A DNA stretch of 64,000 nt, taken from NCBI GenBank assembly GCA_003345545.1, contig PRDH01000035.1:1-64000 (forward strand). The letters are read 5' to 3'. The notes under the pieces were generated by a model. That model was not told the DNA's origin. It made no database searches and was given only the letters and a program-made list of their open reading frames with translations. Positions within the stretch are counted from its first letter, which is position 1, and every line of letters begins with the position of its first letter. The DNA comes from Candidatus Thorarchaeota archaeon. Lineage in GTDB: Archaea; Asgardarchaeota; Thorarchaeia; Thorarchaeales; Thorarchaeaceae. Shown here piece by piece: positions 26,685 through 35,522 of this stretch. Both the position numbers and the translations under genes were made by a program.

Positions 26685-28496
26685 ATGTCAAATCTTTCAG
26701 CCTTAGTCAGTGACTTGCCTGACCAGCCAGGAGTCTACATCTGGAAGAATGACAAGGGCGACATTCTGTACATTGGCAAGGCAAAGATGCTGAAGCGTCG
26801 CGTCGGATCGTATATGCGAAAGACAGGTCTCTACCGCAGGACATGGGAGATGATGCAGGAGGCAGTTGACCTGGAAACCATCATCACGAATACAGAGCGG
26901 GAGGCACTGATTCTGGAGCAGACTCTCATCAAGAAGCACCAACCTCGGTATAACATAGCTCTAAAGGATGATCGGCGGCACGCGTGGGTGCGCGTGAACA
27001 AGAATGACCCTATTCCCACCTTTGAGGTCACTAGAGATGCTCAGAAGGATGGTGCGACCTATTTTGGTCCCTATGGAAGTACAAAGCGCTTGGATCGTTT
27101 TTTGGACACCATACGGAAGATTATCCCTGTTGCCACATGCAAGGAACCATGGAAAGTCAAGCGTGCCTGCATGGACTATCATCTTGAGCGATGCACGGCT
27201 CCCTGTGAGAAACACATCTCGAAGGAAGAGTACATGTCACTTGTTGAGCAGATGTGCATGTATCTCGATGGCAGGTCAGAGGAGCTGACCGAATCTATCG
27301 AAGAGCAGATGTTGAAGGCATCAAGGGAGATGAGATTTGAAGCTGCAGCTGAACTGCGTGATCGGCTCTCCGATATTGAGATCATCATGAGCCGACAGAA
27401 AGTCGTCGAGTTCGATGGTATCAATCGGGACATTCTCGGCATCTCGCGTACTGAGCAGGCTGCCCTCATTGAGATGCTAATCATTCGGAACGGGCGACTG
27501 ATTGGCCAGGACAACTTCTATTTTGAAATTGACCTAGAAGTAAAGGACTCAGATATACTCACTGCATATATCGAGCAGTTCTATTTTGGACTTCCAAGAC
27601 TGCCGAACGAGATAGTCTTGCCCTGTAAGATCCCCGATATGCAACAGCTCAGTGAGTGGCTTAGCGAAAGCAACGGACATGAGGTCAAAGTCACTGAGGC
27701 TCTTGATGCAAAAAGCCGGGAGCTCGTTGAGATGGCCAACAAGAATGCCCACCGTGCACTCAGAAAGATGCTCATACTTGGTTCCAGTGAAGATGAGATA
27801 GTGCATGACGGCGTCAAGGAGCTCAAAGAGGCTCTTGGACTCAGTCAGGCACCAATGCATATCGAAGGCTTTGACATTGCTAACATACAGGGCACGGATC
27901 CCACAGGCTCATGTGTTGTATTTCAGAATGGTGAACCAGACAACAAAATGTACCGTATGTTCCGAGTTCGGACCAAGGACACTCCTGACGACTACGCTAT
28001 GATGCGGGAAGTTGTCTTCAGGCGCTACACTGGCGTTCTCGAACGTGGTCATACCCTTCCTGACCTTATTCTGATTGATGGTGGGAAGGGGCAGCTGAAG
28101 GTAGCGCTTGATGCACTCAAGGAACTTGGGCTTGAGTACTTGCAGGTAGCTGCTGTCGCCAAGACGGAAGAGCGTATCTTCACTAGAGGCAATCTTGAGG
28201 GTGTCGTACTTGATTATGGTTCTGAAGGTCTGCACCTCATTCAGAATATCCGTGATGAAGCGCATCGATTCGCGCAGCGATATCATCACAAACTCCGCGA
28301 GAAACGCTTTACCGGCTCCATACTTGAGGAAGCCCCTGGAATTGGACCGAAGCGACGCAAGGCGCTCATTGATGCATTTGGAAGCTATGACGGTGTGAGG
28401 AAGGCAGCTGCTGATGAGCTAGCCAAAGTGGAAGGCATGTCTCAGTCTTCAGCTAAAGCACTATACGCATGGCTCCACACGGAAGAACAAGACTAG
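26685..28496 (+). CDS. uvrC: Excinuclease ABC subunit C
   Basis: 603 residues, normal length. The GIY-YIG nuclease for the 3' incision is at residues of about 14-92 (GVYIWKNDKGDILYIGKAK). A four-Cys motif near 150-172 (CKEPWKVKRAC, ERCTAPC) matches the iron-sulfur site reported for bacterial UvrC. The UVR domain (EQMLKASREMRFEAAAELRD), the RNase H/EndoV-like nuclease for the 5' incision (IEGFDIANIQGTD ... DLILIDGGKGQL) and two HhH motifs (LEEAPGIGPKRRKALIDAFG) follow. It cuts on both sides of the lesion held by UvrB. Confidence 0.99.
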   Translation: MSNLSALVSDLPDQPGVYIWKNDKGDILYIGKAKMLKRRVGSYMRKTGLYRRTWEMMQEAVDLETIITNTEREALILEQTLIKKHQPRYNIALKDDRRHAWVRVNKNDPIPTFEVTRDAQKDGATYFGPYGSTKRLDRFLDTIRKIIPVATCKEPWKVKRACMDYHLERCTAPCEKHISKEEYMSLVEQMCMYLDGRSEELTESIEEQMLKASREMRFEAAAELRDRLSDIEIIMSRQKVVEFDGINRDILGISRTEQAALIEMLIIRNGRLIGQDNFYFEIDLEVKDSDILTAYIEQFYFGLPRLPNEIVLPCKIPDMQQLSEWLSESNGHEVKVTEALDAKSRELVEMANKNAHRALRKMLILGSSEDEIVHDGVKELKEALGLSQAPMHIEGFDIANIQGTDPTGSCVVFQNGEPDNKMYRMFRVRTKDTPDDYAMMREVVFRRYTGVLERGHTLPDLILIDGGKGQLKVALDALKELGLEYLQVAAVAKTEERIFTRGNLEGVVLDYGSEGLHLIQNIRDEAHRFAQRYHHKLREKRFTGSILEEAPGIGPKRRKALIDAFGSYDGVRKAAADELAKVEGMSQSSAKALYAWLHTEEQD

Positions 28497-28653
28497 CCTA
28501 TCCATAATGCCCAGGCGAGAGAACACTCGATTAATAGTGCCAATCTGAGATAGTATCCTTTCATTCTTGATACGCCATACACTTAGGTTTAAATGGGCAG
28601 GTGTGGCGTTTCCGACGCTGGACTGGTATACTAGTCTAAACGAAGTGGTCGAA

Positions 28654-28836
28654 ATGATCTGGAAAGTAACTGACGCATGTACAGCGTGCGGAACTTGTGC
28701 TGATGTCTGTCCTGTTGACCCGTCTTTGTACGTGGTCAATGAGAAGTCTGTTTACCAAGTCGCCCGCGCAGATGAATGCACTGAATGCTTTGCCTGTGTT
28801 GATAGCTGCCCCGAGGCCGCTATTGAAGAGGCATAA
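28654..28836 (+). CDS. Ferredoxin, 2x[4Fe-4S]
   Basis: 60 residues from ATG 28654 (MIWKVTDAC). Two CxxCxxCxxxCP motifs are present: CTACGTCADVCP and CTECFACVDSCP, each giving ligands to one cluster. It is a small electron carrier in the cytoplasm; the redox partner is unknown. The frame is open upstream to 28567, but TTTAAAT near 28589 looks like the promoter, so the short form is preferred. Confidence 0.93.
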   Translation: MIWKVTDACTACGTCADVCPVDPSLYVVNEKSVYQVARADECTECFACVDSCPEAAIEEA

Positions 28837-28853
28837 GACTAGCAATACTACTG

Positions 28854-28920
28854 GTCCTCACGTATTAGTGAGGACGAGTACGACAGGAGCACTTTCTCAA
28901 TCATTGAGAGTGTTCCTGTC
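28854..28920. terminator. Two adjacent hairpins between convergent genes
   Basis: Hairpin 1 is GTCCTCAC-6 bases-GTGAGGAC (28854-28875). Hairpin 2 has arms GACAGGAGCAC and GTGTTCCTGTC (one G-T pair) and an inner TCTCAA/TTGAGA stem (28882-28920). They fill the space between the ferredoxin stop and the convergent gene's stop. A bidirectional terminator is the simplest reading. Confidence 0.6.
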
Positions 28921-28935
28921 ATCGATCTCCTTACT

Positions 28936-29214
28936 CTAGTAGTCCATTCGGCGAGACTGTTTCACCAGGTACGGAACTCCGAGAACTGAATCAAAGAACT
29001 CTCTCAGCGAGTCATCGATGAGAATAACCCGAACATGCGCCATTTCATCGCTATTTGGATCGAAAGTACCTATGACTTTCTCAATCTGTGACTCATCTTC
29101 TAGCATCAGAATCGTACTTGCTTCGTCGATTTCCTCATGCATCGTAAACTTATCTCGTATCTGCTCCATGCAGCTCCTGTATTCACCAGGTCTGACTCTG
29201 TAGAATAGCTTCAT
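28936..29214 (-). CDS. Hypothetical protein, 92 residues
   Basis: Starts at ATG 29214 (MKLFYRVRPGEYRSCMEQIR) behind GAGGTCACAGACG; the longer frame to 29331 overlaps the next gene and is not believed. Alpha/beta pattern, soluble, with ASTILMLEDESQIEKVIGTF and VRVILIDDSLREFFDSVLGV. Family not recognised. It is divergent from the phospholipase D-like gene. Confidence 0.62.
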   Translation of the reverse strand: MKLFYRVRPGEYRSCMEQIRDKFTMHEEIDEASTILMLEDESQIEKVIGTFDPNSDEMAHVRVILIDDSLREFFDSVLGVPYLVKQSRRMDY

Positions 29215-29313
29215 CGTCTGTGACCTCGTTTTTGTCTTTCTCATAGACATGCAGGAAGGTATAAGTGATTTAGTCCTTCCACTCACAGCCACTGCATATC
29301 GGGAGTATTTGAC

Positions 29314-30951
29314 ATGACTAGTTACCGCCACAAGATGATAAGTGTTCTTCTGCTTTCATTAATGATCTCAGGTTTCATTCCTCTTGTTCTTTCTCCCATG
29401 GTTTCACTTGAAAGCTCTGAAAGAATCTATGCACCCTCGGCCTTCACGTGGCAGACCTTTAACAAGAACATGAATGTGACGACATTCGTATCACCTGATG
29501 GAAGTCGTAATGGTCTCTGGCATTTTCTCAATTCAGCTAAGGAGAGTATCTATGTTGAGATCTTTGGGATAAACAACCCCTACCTACTTGATCTCATTCA
29601 CGATCTTCACGCTACAAAACCTTCCCTTGAGATGAAGTTCCTAATAGGATGGAACAGCTTAGGCTACTATAGTCCCAATGATTATGTCGCCAATGATCTG
29701 ACAAATCTTGGCATTCCTGTGAAGTGGACCAGTGATACAGAATTCACCTATGCCCACCAGAAGTTCGTCATAATCGATAATATGACGACGATTGTGCATT
29801 CTGGTAATTGGGCAAAGACGAGTTTTCCCGAGGACGGCAAGATAGCTAACAGGGAGTGGAGTATTGCGATGACTGATACGGAGGTCACACAATACTATCG
29901 AAATGTCTTCGACTACGACTGGAGTAACGGTATCGACTATAATCCAGTTGCTCATGGAACCGGCACTCCACTTTCATATACTGAAACCGGTAGTAGCTAT
30001 CCTCGACCTTTTGCGACTCCCGGAACATTCAGTGGTGCGATGAAGGTCACACCAATCTTCAGTCCGGATACAAGCCTCCAGGGGATTCTCTATTGCATAA
30101 ACGCAGCTCAGGCGACGCTTGACATTCAAATTCCATATATCACAAACTTTGATGCTGGTAATGCAGTGACTCAAATCCTTAATGCAATCATCGCAGCGAA
30201 GAACCGTGGCGTGACAGTCCGGGTGATCACTGAGGAAGACTACGATTTCCTTGAGGTTGCTGCGCTCCTGCAGGGTCATAATATACCGGTAGTCTGGCAA
30301 GATGCAACTTGGTTCAGTACTGATCACAATAAGGGCATCATTGTTGATGGTCGAATAGTTCTCGTAAGCAGTATCAACTATAGCGATGGAAGTATTTCGG
30401 AGAACCGAGAGTCTGGAGTCATTATCGAGAACACACAGGTAGCACAGTGGTATCTAGATGTGTACGATTTTGACTGGGGAATTGGTGATTGCGATGTAAT
30501 GGATGAGGTCAATCTCTATTGGGATCCCAATATACCGACAAGCTCTTCACCAATCAGTGTTACAGTGTATGCTCACATGCTGAACGAAACACCTGTTGAC
30601 TCAGTTAGACTAGGTGTGCGGATTGGAACAGGCAGCTGGTCAAACTACACTATCACGAACAATATCTTCGAGTCAGCAGAAGGCGATTTAGAGAACTACT
30701 ACCATGTCATCCCTGCTCAGGCTGATGGCACAGACATCACTGTACAGGCAACTGTGGTAGCTGATGGAACATCGTATGTCGGCGAAGAGATGGTGATTCC
30801 AGTGCGGAACTCGATTGGGTCCATCACTACAACAACAACTACTCCGGACTCCTTGACCCAGCTGATAATTGAGCTCTCTCCCTACATAGCTCTAGCCATC
30901 ATTACGGGTATTGTCGCTCTCTGCGCAAAGAGCAGCAAGAAGAATCCGTAG
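29314..30951 (+). CDS. Secreted, membrane-anchored phospholipase D-like protein
   Basis: 545 residues. Signal peptide at residues 1-32 (ISVLLLSLMISGFIPLVLS). Two HKD motifs make the catalytic pair: HQKFVIIDN (His about 148) followed by HSGNW, and HNKGIIVDG (His about 338) followed by VSSINYSD. A beta-sandwich follows, then a Thr-rich linker and a C-terminal TM helix with a basic tail (LTQLIIELSPYIALAIITGI ... KSSKK), so the enzyme faces outside. PLD-fold enzymes cut phosphodiester bonds in phospholipids or nucleic acids; the substrate is open. Many sequons suggest glycosylation. Confidence 0.87.
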   Translation: MTSYRHKMISVLLLSLMISGFIPLVLSPMVSLESSERIYAPSAFTWQTFNKNMNVTTFVSPDGSRNGLWHFLNSAKESIYVEIFGINNPYLLDLIHDLHATKPSLEMKFLIGWNSLGYYSPNDYVANDLTNLGIPVKWTSDTEFTYAHQKFVIIDNMTTIVHSGNWAKTSFPEDGKIANREWSIAMTDTEVTQYYRNVFDYDWSNGIDYNPVAHGTGTPLSYTETGSSYPRPFATPGTFSGAMKVTPIFSPDTSLQGILYCINAAQATLDIQIPYITNFDAGNAVTQILNAIIAAKNRGVTVRVITEEDYDFLEVAALLQGHNIPVVWQDATWFSTDHNKGIIVDGRIVLVSSINYSDGSISENRESGVIIENTQVAQWYLDVYDFDWGIGDCDVMDEVNLYWDPNIPTSSSPISVTVYAHMLNETPVDSVRLGVRIGTGSWSNYTITNNIFESAEGDLENYYHVIPAQADGTDITVQATVVADGTSYVGEEMVIPVRNSIGSITTTTTTPDSLTQLIIELSPYIALAIITGIVALCAKSSKKNP

Positions 30952-31014
30952 GACTGCATCGATACTCCGGGAACCTATGATGAATCCCGTTGTGGGTTTC
31001 TCTCTCTAGCAGAA

Positions 31015-31620
31015 CTAAGACTGTTCAGCCATCTGCGCAAATCTCAGACAACTCTCCGCATCCTGCATCTCTCCGCGTTTCTGGTGCAGGCTTGCAGCGA
31101 TTCTATATGCACGTGCAACAGCTGACCAGTTTTCCTGTGCATCCAAACAGAGAGCGAGGGCTTTCCATATCACAGGATCTCCCGAGTTGTATTTCAGAGC
31201 CTCGTTGTAAGCATCCACTGCCTCTTGGATTCTGAGAAGACTCTCAAGAGCTCTTGCTTTCTTGACCCAGAGATCTGCGCTGTCCGGAATGATTCTGAGT
31301 CCTGCGTCGGCGACTGCATTTGCTTCTTCAAATGCCCCGATTGTTATCAACGCCTCAGCCTTGTTTGAGTGTCCTCTATAGTCCTTTGGATCGATGTCGA
31401 TAGCAAGATCAAAAGCCACTCCCGCGTCGCTCTGCTCGCCTATGTTTATGTGTGTCAGTCCCAATTCATTCAGGACATCTATGTTGTCCGGGTCCAACTG
31501 GAGTGCTTGTCGATACATCTCAATAGCTTTCTTGTTCATTCCCTGTTGACGCAGGCTTCTTGCTTTGCTGATACATTGCTCTAGGGTCGTTCCATCGGGA
31601 GGCATGTGTTGTCTGTTCAC
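31015..31620 (-). CDS. TPR repeat protein
   Basis: 201 residues with about four to five canonical TPR units (ARSLRQQGMNKKAIEMYRQA, VLNELGLTHINIGEQSDAGV, NKAEALITIGAFEEANAVAD, VKKARALESLLRIQEAVDAY, IWKALALCLDAQENWSAVAR). Soluble, with no other domain. Probably a protein-protein adaptor. Convergent with the phospholipase D-like gene and divergent from the acidic membrane protein at 31759. Confidence 0.85.
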   Translation of the reverse strand: MNRQHMPPDGTTLEQCISKARSLRQQGMNKKAIEMYRQALQLDPDNIDVLNELGLTHINIGEQSDAGVAFDLAIDIDPKDYRGHSNKAEALITIGAFEEANAVADAGLRIIPDSADLWVKKARALESLLRIQEAVDAYNEALKYNSGDPVIWKALALCLDAQENWSAVARAYRIAASLHQKRGEMQDAESCLRFAQMAEQS

Positions 31621-31758
31621 CTTATTGTTTTAATCATTATTCCGGTAGACACTTCGAGCATCTACGGGAAGCATATGAATAGAGCAGTTCCATCCGACAA
31701 CAAGGATTTTAACGGGACCTTTCTCCAACCAATCCACTCGATTTGTGAGGAAAACCGA

Positions 31759-32328
31759 ATGAAGAGAGACGACGAAACATTCTTCGAAGATGACTCTAAC
31801 GAAGATGAAGAAGACACTGCTTTCCCCGATGAAGACGAAGAGGATGCTGAAGTCGAGGAAGTCGATGAAGAGGAATACGGGGAAATCGAAAAGGTGTTCT
31901 CTGATCGTGGCAGGGAAGGACTCACTGGATTGATGATGGATCCATGGCCGCGGGTTGTCTTCATCCTCACGCTGATTGGGCTGGGTGTTGTCTTCTTAAC
32001 GCCGCCTGCAATCTGGTCCGTCTGGAACTATTTCATCCTCGGCAATTACTTCCTCATTGTTTTTGTTGGTGTCGCGATAATTTTCTCCTTGGTGGTTTGG
32101 TCCAAAGCTGGAAGTCAGAGATTGCGATGGGCAGGGCCGACAAACGTGATTGTAGTCTTACTCTGTGGAGCCATAGGAACGCTGGATACTGCTAGTTGGA
32201 TGGTCTATGGAGCTGGTCTACTTGCTGGCATTGAAACTCCTCTGCTATCCTTGCTGATCATGATTGTGATTTTCTCACTGTATTCGCTGTGGCTGGTCCA
32301 GCGAAGTTTCGGTAAAGAACAACGTTAG
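31759..32328 (+). CDS. Membrane protein with long acidic N-terminus
   Basis: 189 residues from ATG 31759 behind GTGAGG; upstream in-frame starts overlap the divergent TPR gene. Residues 1-60 are extremely acidic (long Asp/Glu runs). Four to five TM helices follow (VVFILTLIGLGVVFLTPPAI, FILGNYFLIVFVGVAIIFSL, NVIVVLLCGAIGTLDTASWM, PLLSLLIMIVIFSLYSLWLV). No family is recognised. The acidic tail may bind cations or basic proteins (inference). The gene is closely followed by a MazG-like gene. Confidence 0.75.
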   Translation: MKRDDETFFEDDSNEDEEDTAFPDEDEEDAEVEEVDEEEYGEIEKVFSDRGREGLTGLMMDPWPRVVFILTLIGLGVVFLTPPAIWSVWNYFILGNYFLIVFVGVAIIFSLVVWSKAGSQRLRWAGPTNVIVVLLCGAIGTLDTASWMVYGAGLLAGIETPLLSLLIMIVIFSLYSLWLVQRSFGKEQR

Positions 32329-32343
32329 AAAGGAGTGAATCCG

Positions 32344-32715
32344 GTGGGAGAAACGCCGCACACCCTTACAGAGCTTTCAGAAATGATTCGCGAGTTCGTC
32401 ATAGAAAGAGATTGGGAGCAGTACAATCATCCCCTTGACTTGGCAATCTCGACTTCAATAGAAGCTGGCGAGCTGCTAGAGCTGTTCCAGTGGAAGACTA
32501 GAGCTGATGTGGATAAGGCTCTGAAGGATGATGAGTTTCGCAGAGCCCTCGCCTCTGAAGTCGCCGACGTTCTAATCTATCTCCTGAGAGTTGCAGATAC
32601 AGCCGGAATTGATCCCACACGAGCTATCATTGACAAGTTGAAAGTGAATCGAGAGAAATATCCAATTGGTTATTGGGAAGGTCGTGCACCAAGCAGATTC
32701 AATCGTCCGAAATGA
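32344..32715 (+). CDS. MazG-like nucleotide pyrophosphohydrolase
   Basis: 123 residues from GTG 32344; the earlier GTG at 32335 lies inside AAGGAGTGA, which is better read as the ribosome site. The all-alpha NTP-PPase signature is clear: AISTSIEAGELLELFQW and LASEVADVLIYLLRVAD carry the Mg-binding Glu/Asp (EAGEL ... EVADV). This RS21-C6/dCTPase-like group hydrolyses (d)NTPs to NMPs and cleans the nucleotide pool. It lies 15 bases after the acidic membrane gene and its end overlaps the convergent nitrilase gene by 17 bases. Confidence 0.9.
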   Translation: MGETPHTLTELSEMIREFVIERDWEQYNHPLDLAISTSIEAGELLELFQWKTRADVDKALKDDEFRRALASEVADVLIYLLRVADTAGIDPTRAIIDKLKVNREKYPIGYWEGRAPSRFNRPK

Positions 32716-33496
32716 GCCTTCTGTACAGACTTGGGCGTCTATCTTCTAGGAGATCGTTCCTCTCTGTGATTGCCTTGTCATCAGCCAAGCTCGGGTCTAT
32801 GTCGACCCATGCTAGACCAGTTTCGTCGCGACCCATTTGAGTCAGTCTGCTGCCCTTGACGTCGGTGATCTGTGAGGCACCAGAGAATGTGAGCCCTCTC
32901 TCGATTCCAGTTCTGTTCGCCGTAGCTGTGTACACTCGATTCTCAATGGACCGTGTGACCATGGCATCCTGGCAGTATGGTAGAACAATATTCGCTGGAT
33001 GCAGGATGACCTGAGCTCCCTGTAGCGTGAGGACTCGCGCCACCTCCGGAAACGCCCAGTCAAAGCATACCATGACGCCAAATCGATACCCTCTGTATTC
33101 AATGACTGGAGGTTCCTCATCCCCTGGCAGAAACCAATCCTTCTCATCAAGGAAGAGGTGAATCTTGTGGTATGTTGTGATGTGCTCACCACTACCTACT
33201 ACTACAGCTGAGTTGAAGAATCCTTCAGAGGTCCTCTCGCAGATCCCTGCTACAACAAGTCTTCCTCCTCCTGACCAGGCGAGTAGCTCCTGCGACATAG
33301 GCCCCTCTGGGATTGGTTCTGCTGAAGCGCTCAGTTCACCTTTGTTCTTGAATGCGTATCCAGAGTTGCAGAGTTCGGGTAGTACGAGAACGTCGACGTC
33401 TACTTTCTCTGCTTTCTGAAGGATGTTACTTACTGTCATTAGGTTCTCATCAACATCTGCAATCAAGGGAGCCAACTGGCCAACAGCAATTCGCAT
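32699..33496 (-). CDS. Nitrilase/omega-amidase superfamily hydrolase
   Basis: 265 residues from ATG 33496 (MRIAVGQLAP), preceded by GGTGA at 8 bases. Further in-frame starts occur at 33514 and 33565, the last overlapping the upstream gene. The Glu-Lys-Cys triad is intact: E41 in LPELCNSGY, K111 in YHKIHLF, C144 in VMVCFDWAFPE. It hydrolyses a C-N bond of an amide or nitrile. It lies at the end of an operon with MTA phosphorylase and a phosphoribosyltransferase; omega-amidases (MtnU) take part in methionine salvage, so that is a fair but unproven guess. Confidence 0.88.
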   Translation of the reverse strand: MRIAVGQLAPLIADVDENLMTVSNILQKAEKVDVDVLVLPELCNSGYAFKNKGELSASAEPIPEGPMSQELLAWSGGGRLVVAGICERTSEGFFNSAVVVGSGEHITTYHKIHLFLDEKDWFLPGDEEPPVIEYRGYRFGVMVCFDWAFPEVARVLTLQGAQVILHPANIVLPYCQDAMVTRSIENRVYTATANRTGIERGLTFSGASQITDVKGSRLTQMGRDETGLAWVDIDPSLADDKAITERNDLLEDRRPSLYRRLISDD

Positions 33497-33551
33497 AGCT
33501 GGATTCACCGTCATAGAGAGTGTGATTTCGTGCTTTGACTTCTTCGGTTTC

Positions 33552-34412
33552 CTAGAAGAGACCATGCTGCATTGCCGTCTGACAGTCACATCCGGCGTCC
33601 TTTGGGATACGGGCAATCATCTCGAAGGTCAGTTTCCTCACACGCTTCACATTCTTTGCCATAGTCTTGAGGACAAGCTCGTGTGTGACGACTTCATCAC
33701 CATGGACATCATAGTCTGTTGGCATGGAGATGTTGACGAAGCAGATTCCTGCTTCGCGGGCAAGAGCCGCTTCAGGGAATGCAGTCATTCCGATGACATC
33801 CCAACCCTGATTGTGGAAGAACATTGACTCGGCTCTCGTTGAGAATCGCGGGCCATTGATGCAGACATAGGTTCCCCTGTCATGAACCTTATACCCTATT
33901 TCATTCGCAGTTTCAGCCGCAATCCTCCTCAACTCAGGACAGAATGGCTCCGCAAAGGGAAGATGTGCAATGGTCCCTCCGTCGAAGAATGTGTCTTTCC
34001 GGACTCCATAAGTCCTATCGAAGAGTTGGTCTGCAATGACGAACTCACCCAGTTTGATCTTCTGTGGCTGGAGGCTACCGGCTGCCGCAGGGCTCAATAT
34101 CCTCTTCACACCCAGAGCCTTCATTGCCCAGATGTTCGCTCGGTAGTTGATTGCATGAGGTGGGATTGTGTGTGTGCGGCCATGTCTTGCCAAGAATGCG
34201 AAGGTGCGTTCTTTCACAGTACCAAGAACGAAGTTGTCTGACGGCGCCCCATAGGGTGTGAAGACTTTTACCTCTATTGGATTCTCTATGACCTTGGAAT
34301 CGTAGTTACCACTCCCACCGAACATTCCTATCTCTATAGGAAGAAGGTCATGCAGTGCCCCTGCCATGTTTCTGTCCACTGGTACAGCGGATAGCTTAAC
34401 TTCGAAAGCCAT
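33552..34412 (-). CDS. mtnP: S-methyl-5'-thioadenosine phosphorylase
   Basis: 286 residues from ATG 34412, chosen because GAGGAGG stands seven bases upstream; a TTG at 34418 is the other choice. Type-2 PNP/MTAP features are present: GMFGGSG with the phosphate loop, FLARHGRTHTIPPHAINYRA, ILSPAAAGSL, INGPRFSTRAE, and MPTDYDVHGDEVV, where the Asp pair fits 6-aminopurine (adenine) binding. It splits MTA into adenine and methylthioribose-1-phosphate. Six bases separate it from the phosphoribosyltransferase stop, so adenine release and purine salvage are co-transcribed. Confidence 0.95.
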   Translation of the reverse strand: MAFEVKLSAVPVDRNMAGALHDLLPIEIGMFGGSGNYDSKVIENPIEVKVFTPYGAPSDNFVLGTVKERTFAFLARHGRTHTIPPHAINYRANIWAMKALGVKRILSPAAAGSLQPQKIKLGEFVIADQLFDRTYGVRKDTFFDGGTIAHLPFAEPFCPELRRIAAETANEIGYKVHDRGTYVCINGPRFSTRAESMFFHNQGWDVIGMTAFPEAALAREAGICFVNISMPTDYDVHGDEVVTHELVLKTMAKNVKRVRKLTFEMIARIPKDAGCDCQTAMQHGLF

Positions 34413-34424
34413 CGTCAATCCTCC

Positions 34425-35090
34425 TCACTTTTTCTTTCTCCACGCCTTGTCAAGTGGATACACGATTCTGTCGAGGTATCCCATATGTGCTTTGATTTTG
34501 GAGAGCTGGTCATCAGAGAGCACGATGTTGTTGTACTCTCTGAGATGCTTCTTCAGCTCCAGAGTGCTCATCTCGTTCACCTTCTCGCCCTCGAAGATCT
34601 TCATGATGAGTGAAGATAGGTCTTCATAGAAGTTCCATGGCCATATCTCCCATGCCCACGTAACCTCAACACCAAAATAATCTGGCACAAACTTGGAACC
34701 TGCAATATGCATGAGCGTTGCACTCTTCACCTCACGTGGTCCACAATCCTTCACGTGATTTACTGCCATCGTAAGGCTTTCTCCTGTATCTGTGATGTCA
34801 TCAACGACTAGAACCCTTTTTCCAGCAACATCTACAGTCAGAGGGCAGGTCAGTTTCGCCCGGCCATCTTTTGTCGCGGTGACTCCCCAGTGATCAATCT
34901 TTACCGAGTAGAGTTCCTTGACCCCTAGGAGATCACACGCAATCCTTGCATGAACCCAACCACCTCTGGCAATTCCGACAATGACATCAGGTTTCCATCC
35001 TGACGCCTTCACCTTTGTAGCGGTTTGGTATGCGTAGTCATAGATATCATCAAAATCGAGCACATAACAGAGTGGACCTTTCAGCTCCAT
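34425..35090 (-). CDS. Purine-type phosphoribosyltransferase
   Basis: 221 residues, first gene of the salvage operon. The PRPP-binding loop is VLVVDDITDTGES (residues 94-106) and the upstream strand VIVGIARGGWVHARI is typical of archaeal Gpt/Hpt-like PRTases. A C-terminal extension of about 70 residues (LELKKHLREYNNIVLSDDQL) exceeds the common length of this group. It joins PRPP to a purine base; which base is not decidable here. Coupling to mtnP suggests use of the adenine or related base released there. Confidence 0.88.
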   Translation of the reverse strand: MELKGPLCYVLDFDDIYDYAYQTATKVKASGWKPDVIVGIARGGWVHARIACDLLGVKELYSVKIDHWGVTATKDGRAKLTCPLTVDVAGKRVLVVDDITDTGESLTMAVNHVKDCGPREVKSATLMHIAGSKFVPDYFGVEVTWAWEIWPWNFYEDLSSLIMKIFEGEKVNEMSTLELKKHLREYNNIVLSDDQLSKIKAHMGYLDRIVYPLDKAWRKKK

Positions 35091-35205
35091 AGTGATTTGC
35101 CACCATATCCAGTCCTGATAGACTTCGATAAAAGTGTGACTCTTTCCGCGTACGACGCCTCAATAACAATAATAGGGCTCTTTTCCATACTAGGAAACGA
35201 TTCAG

Positions 35206-35520
35206 ATGGCACACAAAGAGAAGTGTATCGGAAAAGAACCGCGTAAGGTAACAGCACGTGTCATAAGTCAGCAGGGTCATTGCGCAATTGGCCACGAGGT
35301 CGGTGATATCATTGAGTTTGACCACTATGGCGTTAGGGGCGACATTTGCATCAATGCGCTCTTCACCATGCTTCCAGTTGTTTATGCAATGATGCATAAT
35401 GCTTACTTTCCTTGGTCGCAAGACCACTGCAAGGAACTTCATGCATGTCCTGACCCCAAGAACCCTGTAGTCTTTGAACTGGACAGGTCTCAACCGATGG
35501 AACGCAAGGCGACAGGATAG
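35206..35520 (+). CDS. TIGR04076 family protein
   Basis: 104 residues. The family pattern is seen: RVISQQGHCAIGHEVGDIIE, ICINALFTMLPVVYAMMHNA, FPWSQD and a final CPDPKNPVVFELDR. Function is unknown; its Cys and His residues could hold a metal. It is divergent from the salvage operon and convergent with the PRMT-like gene (two bases apart). Confidence 0.78.
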   Translation: MAHKEKCIGKEPRKVTARVISQQGHCAIGHEVGDIIEFDHYGVRGDICINALFTMLPVVYAMMHNAYFPWSQDHCKELHACPDPKNPVVFELDRSQPMERKATG

Positions 35521-35522
35521 AC

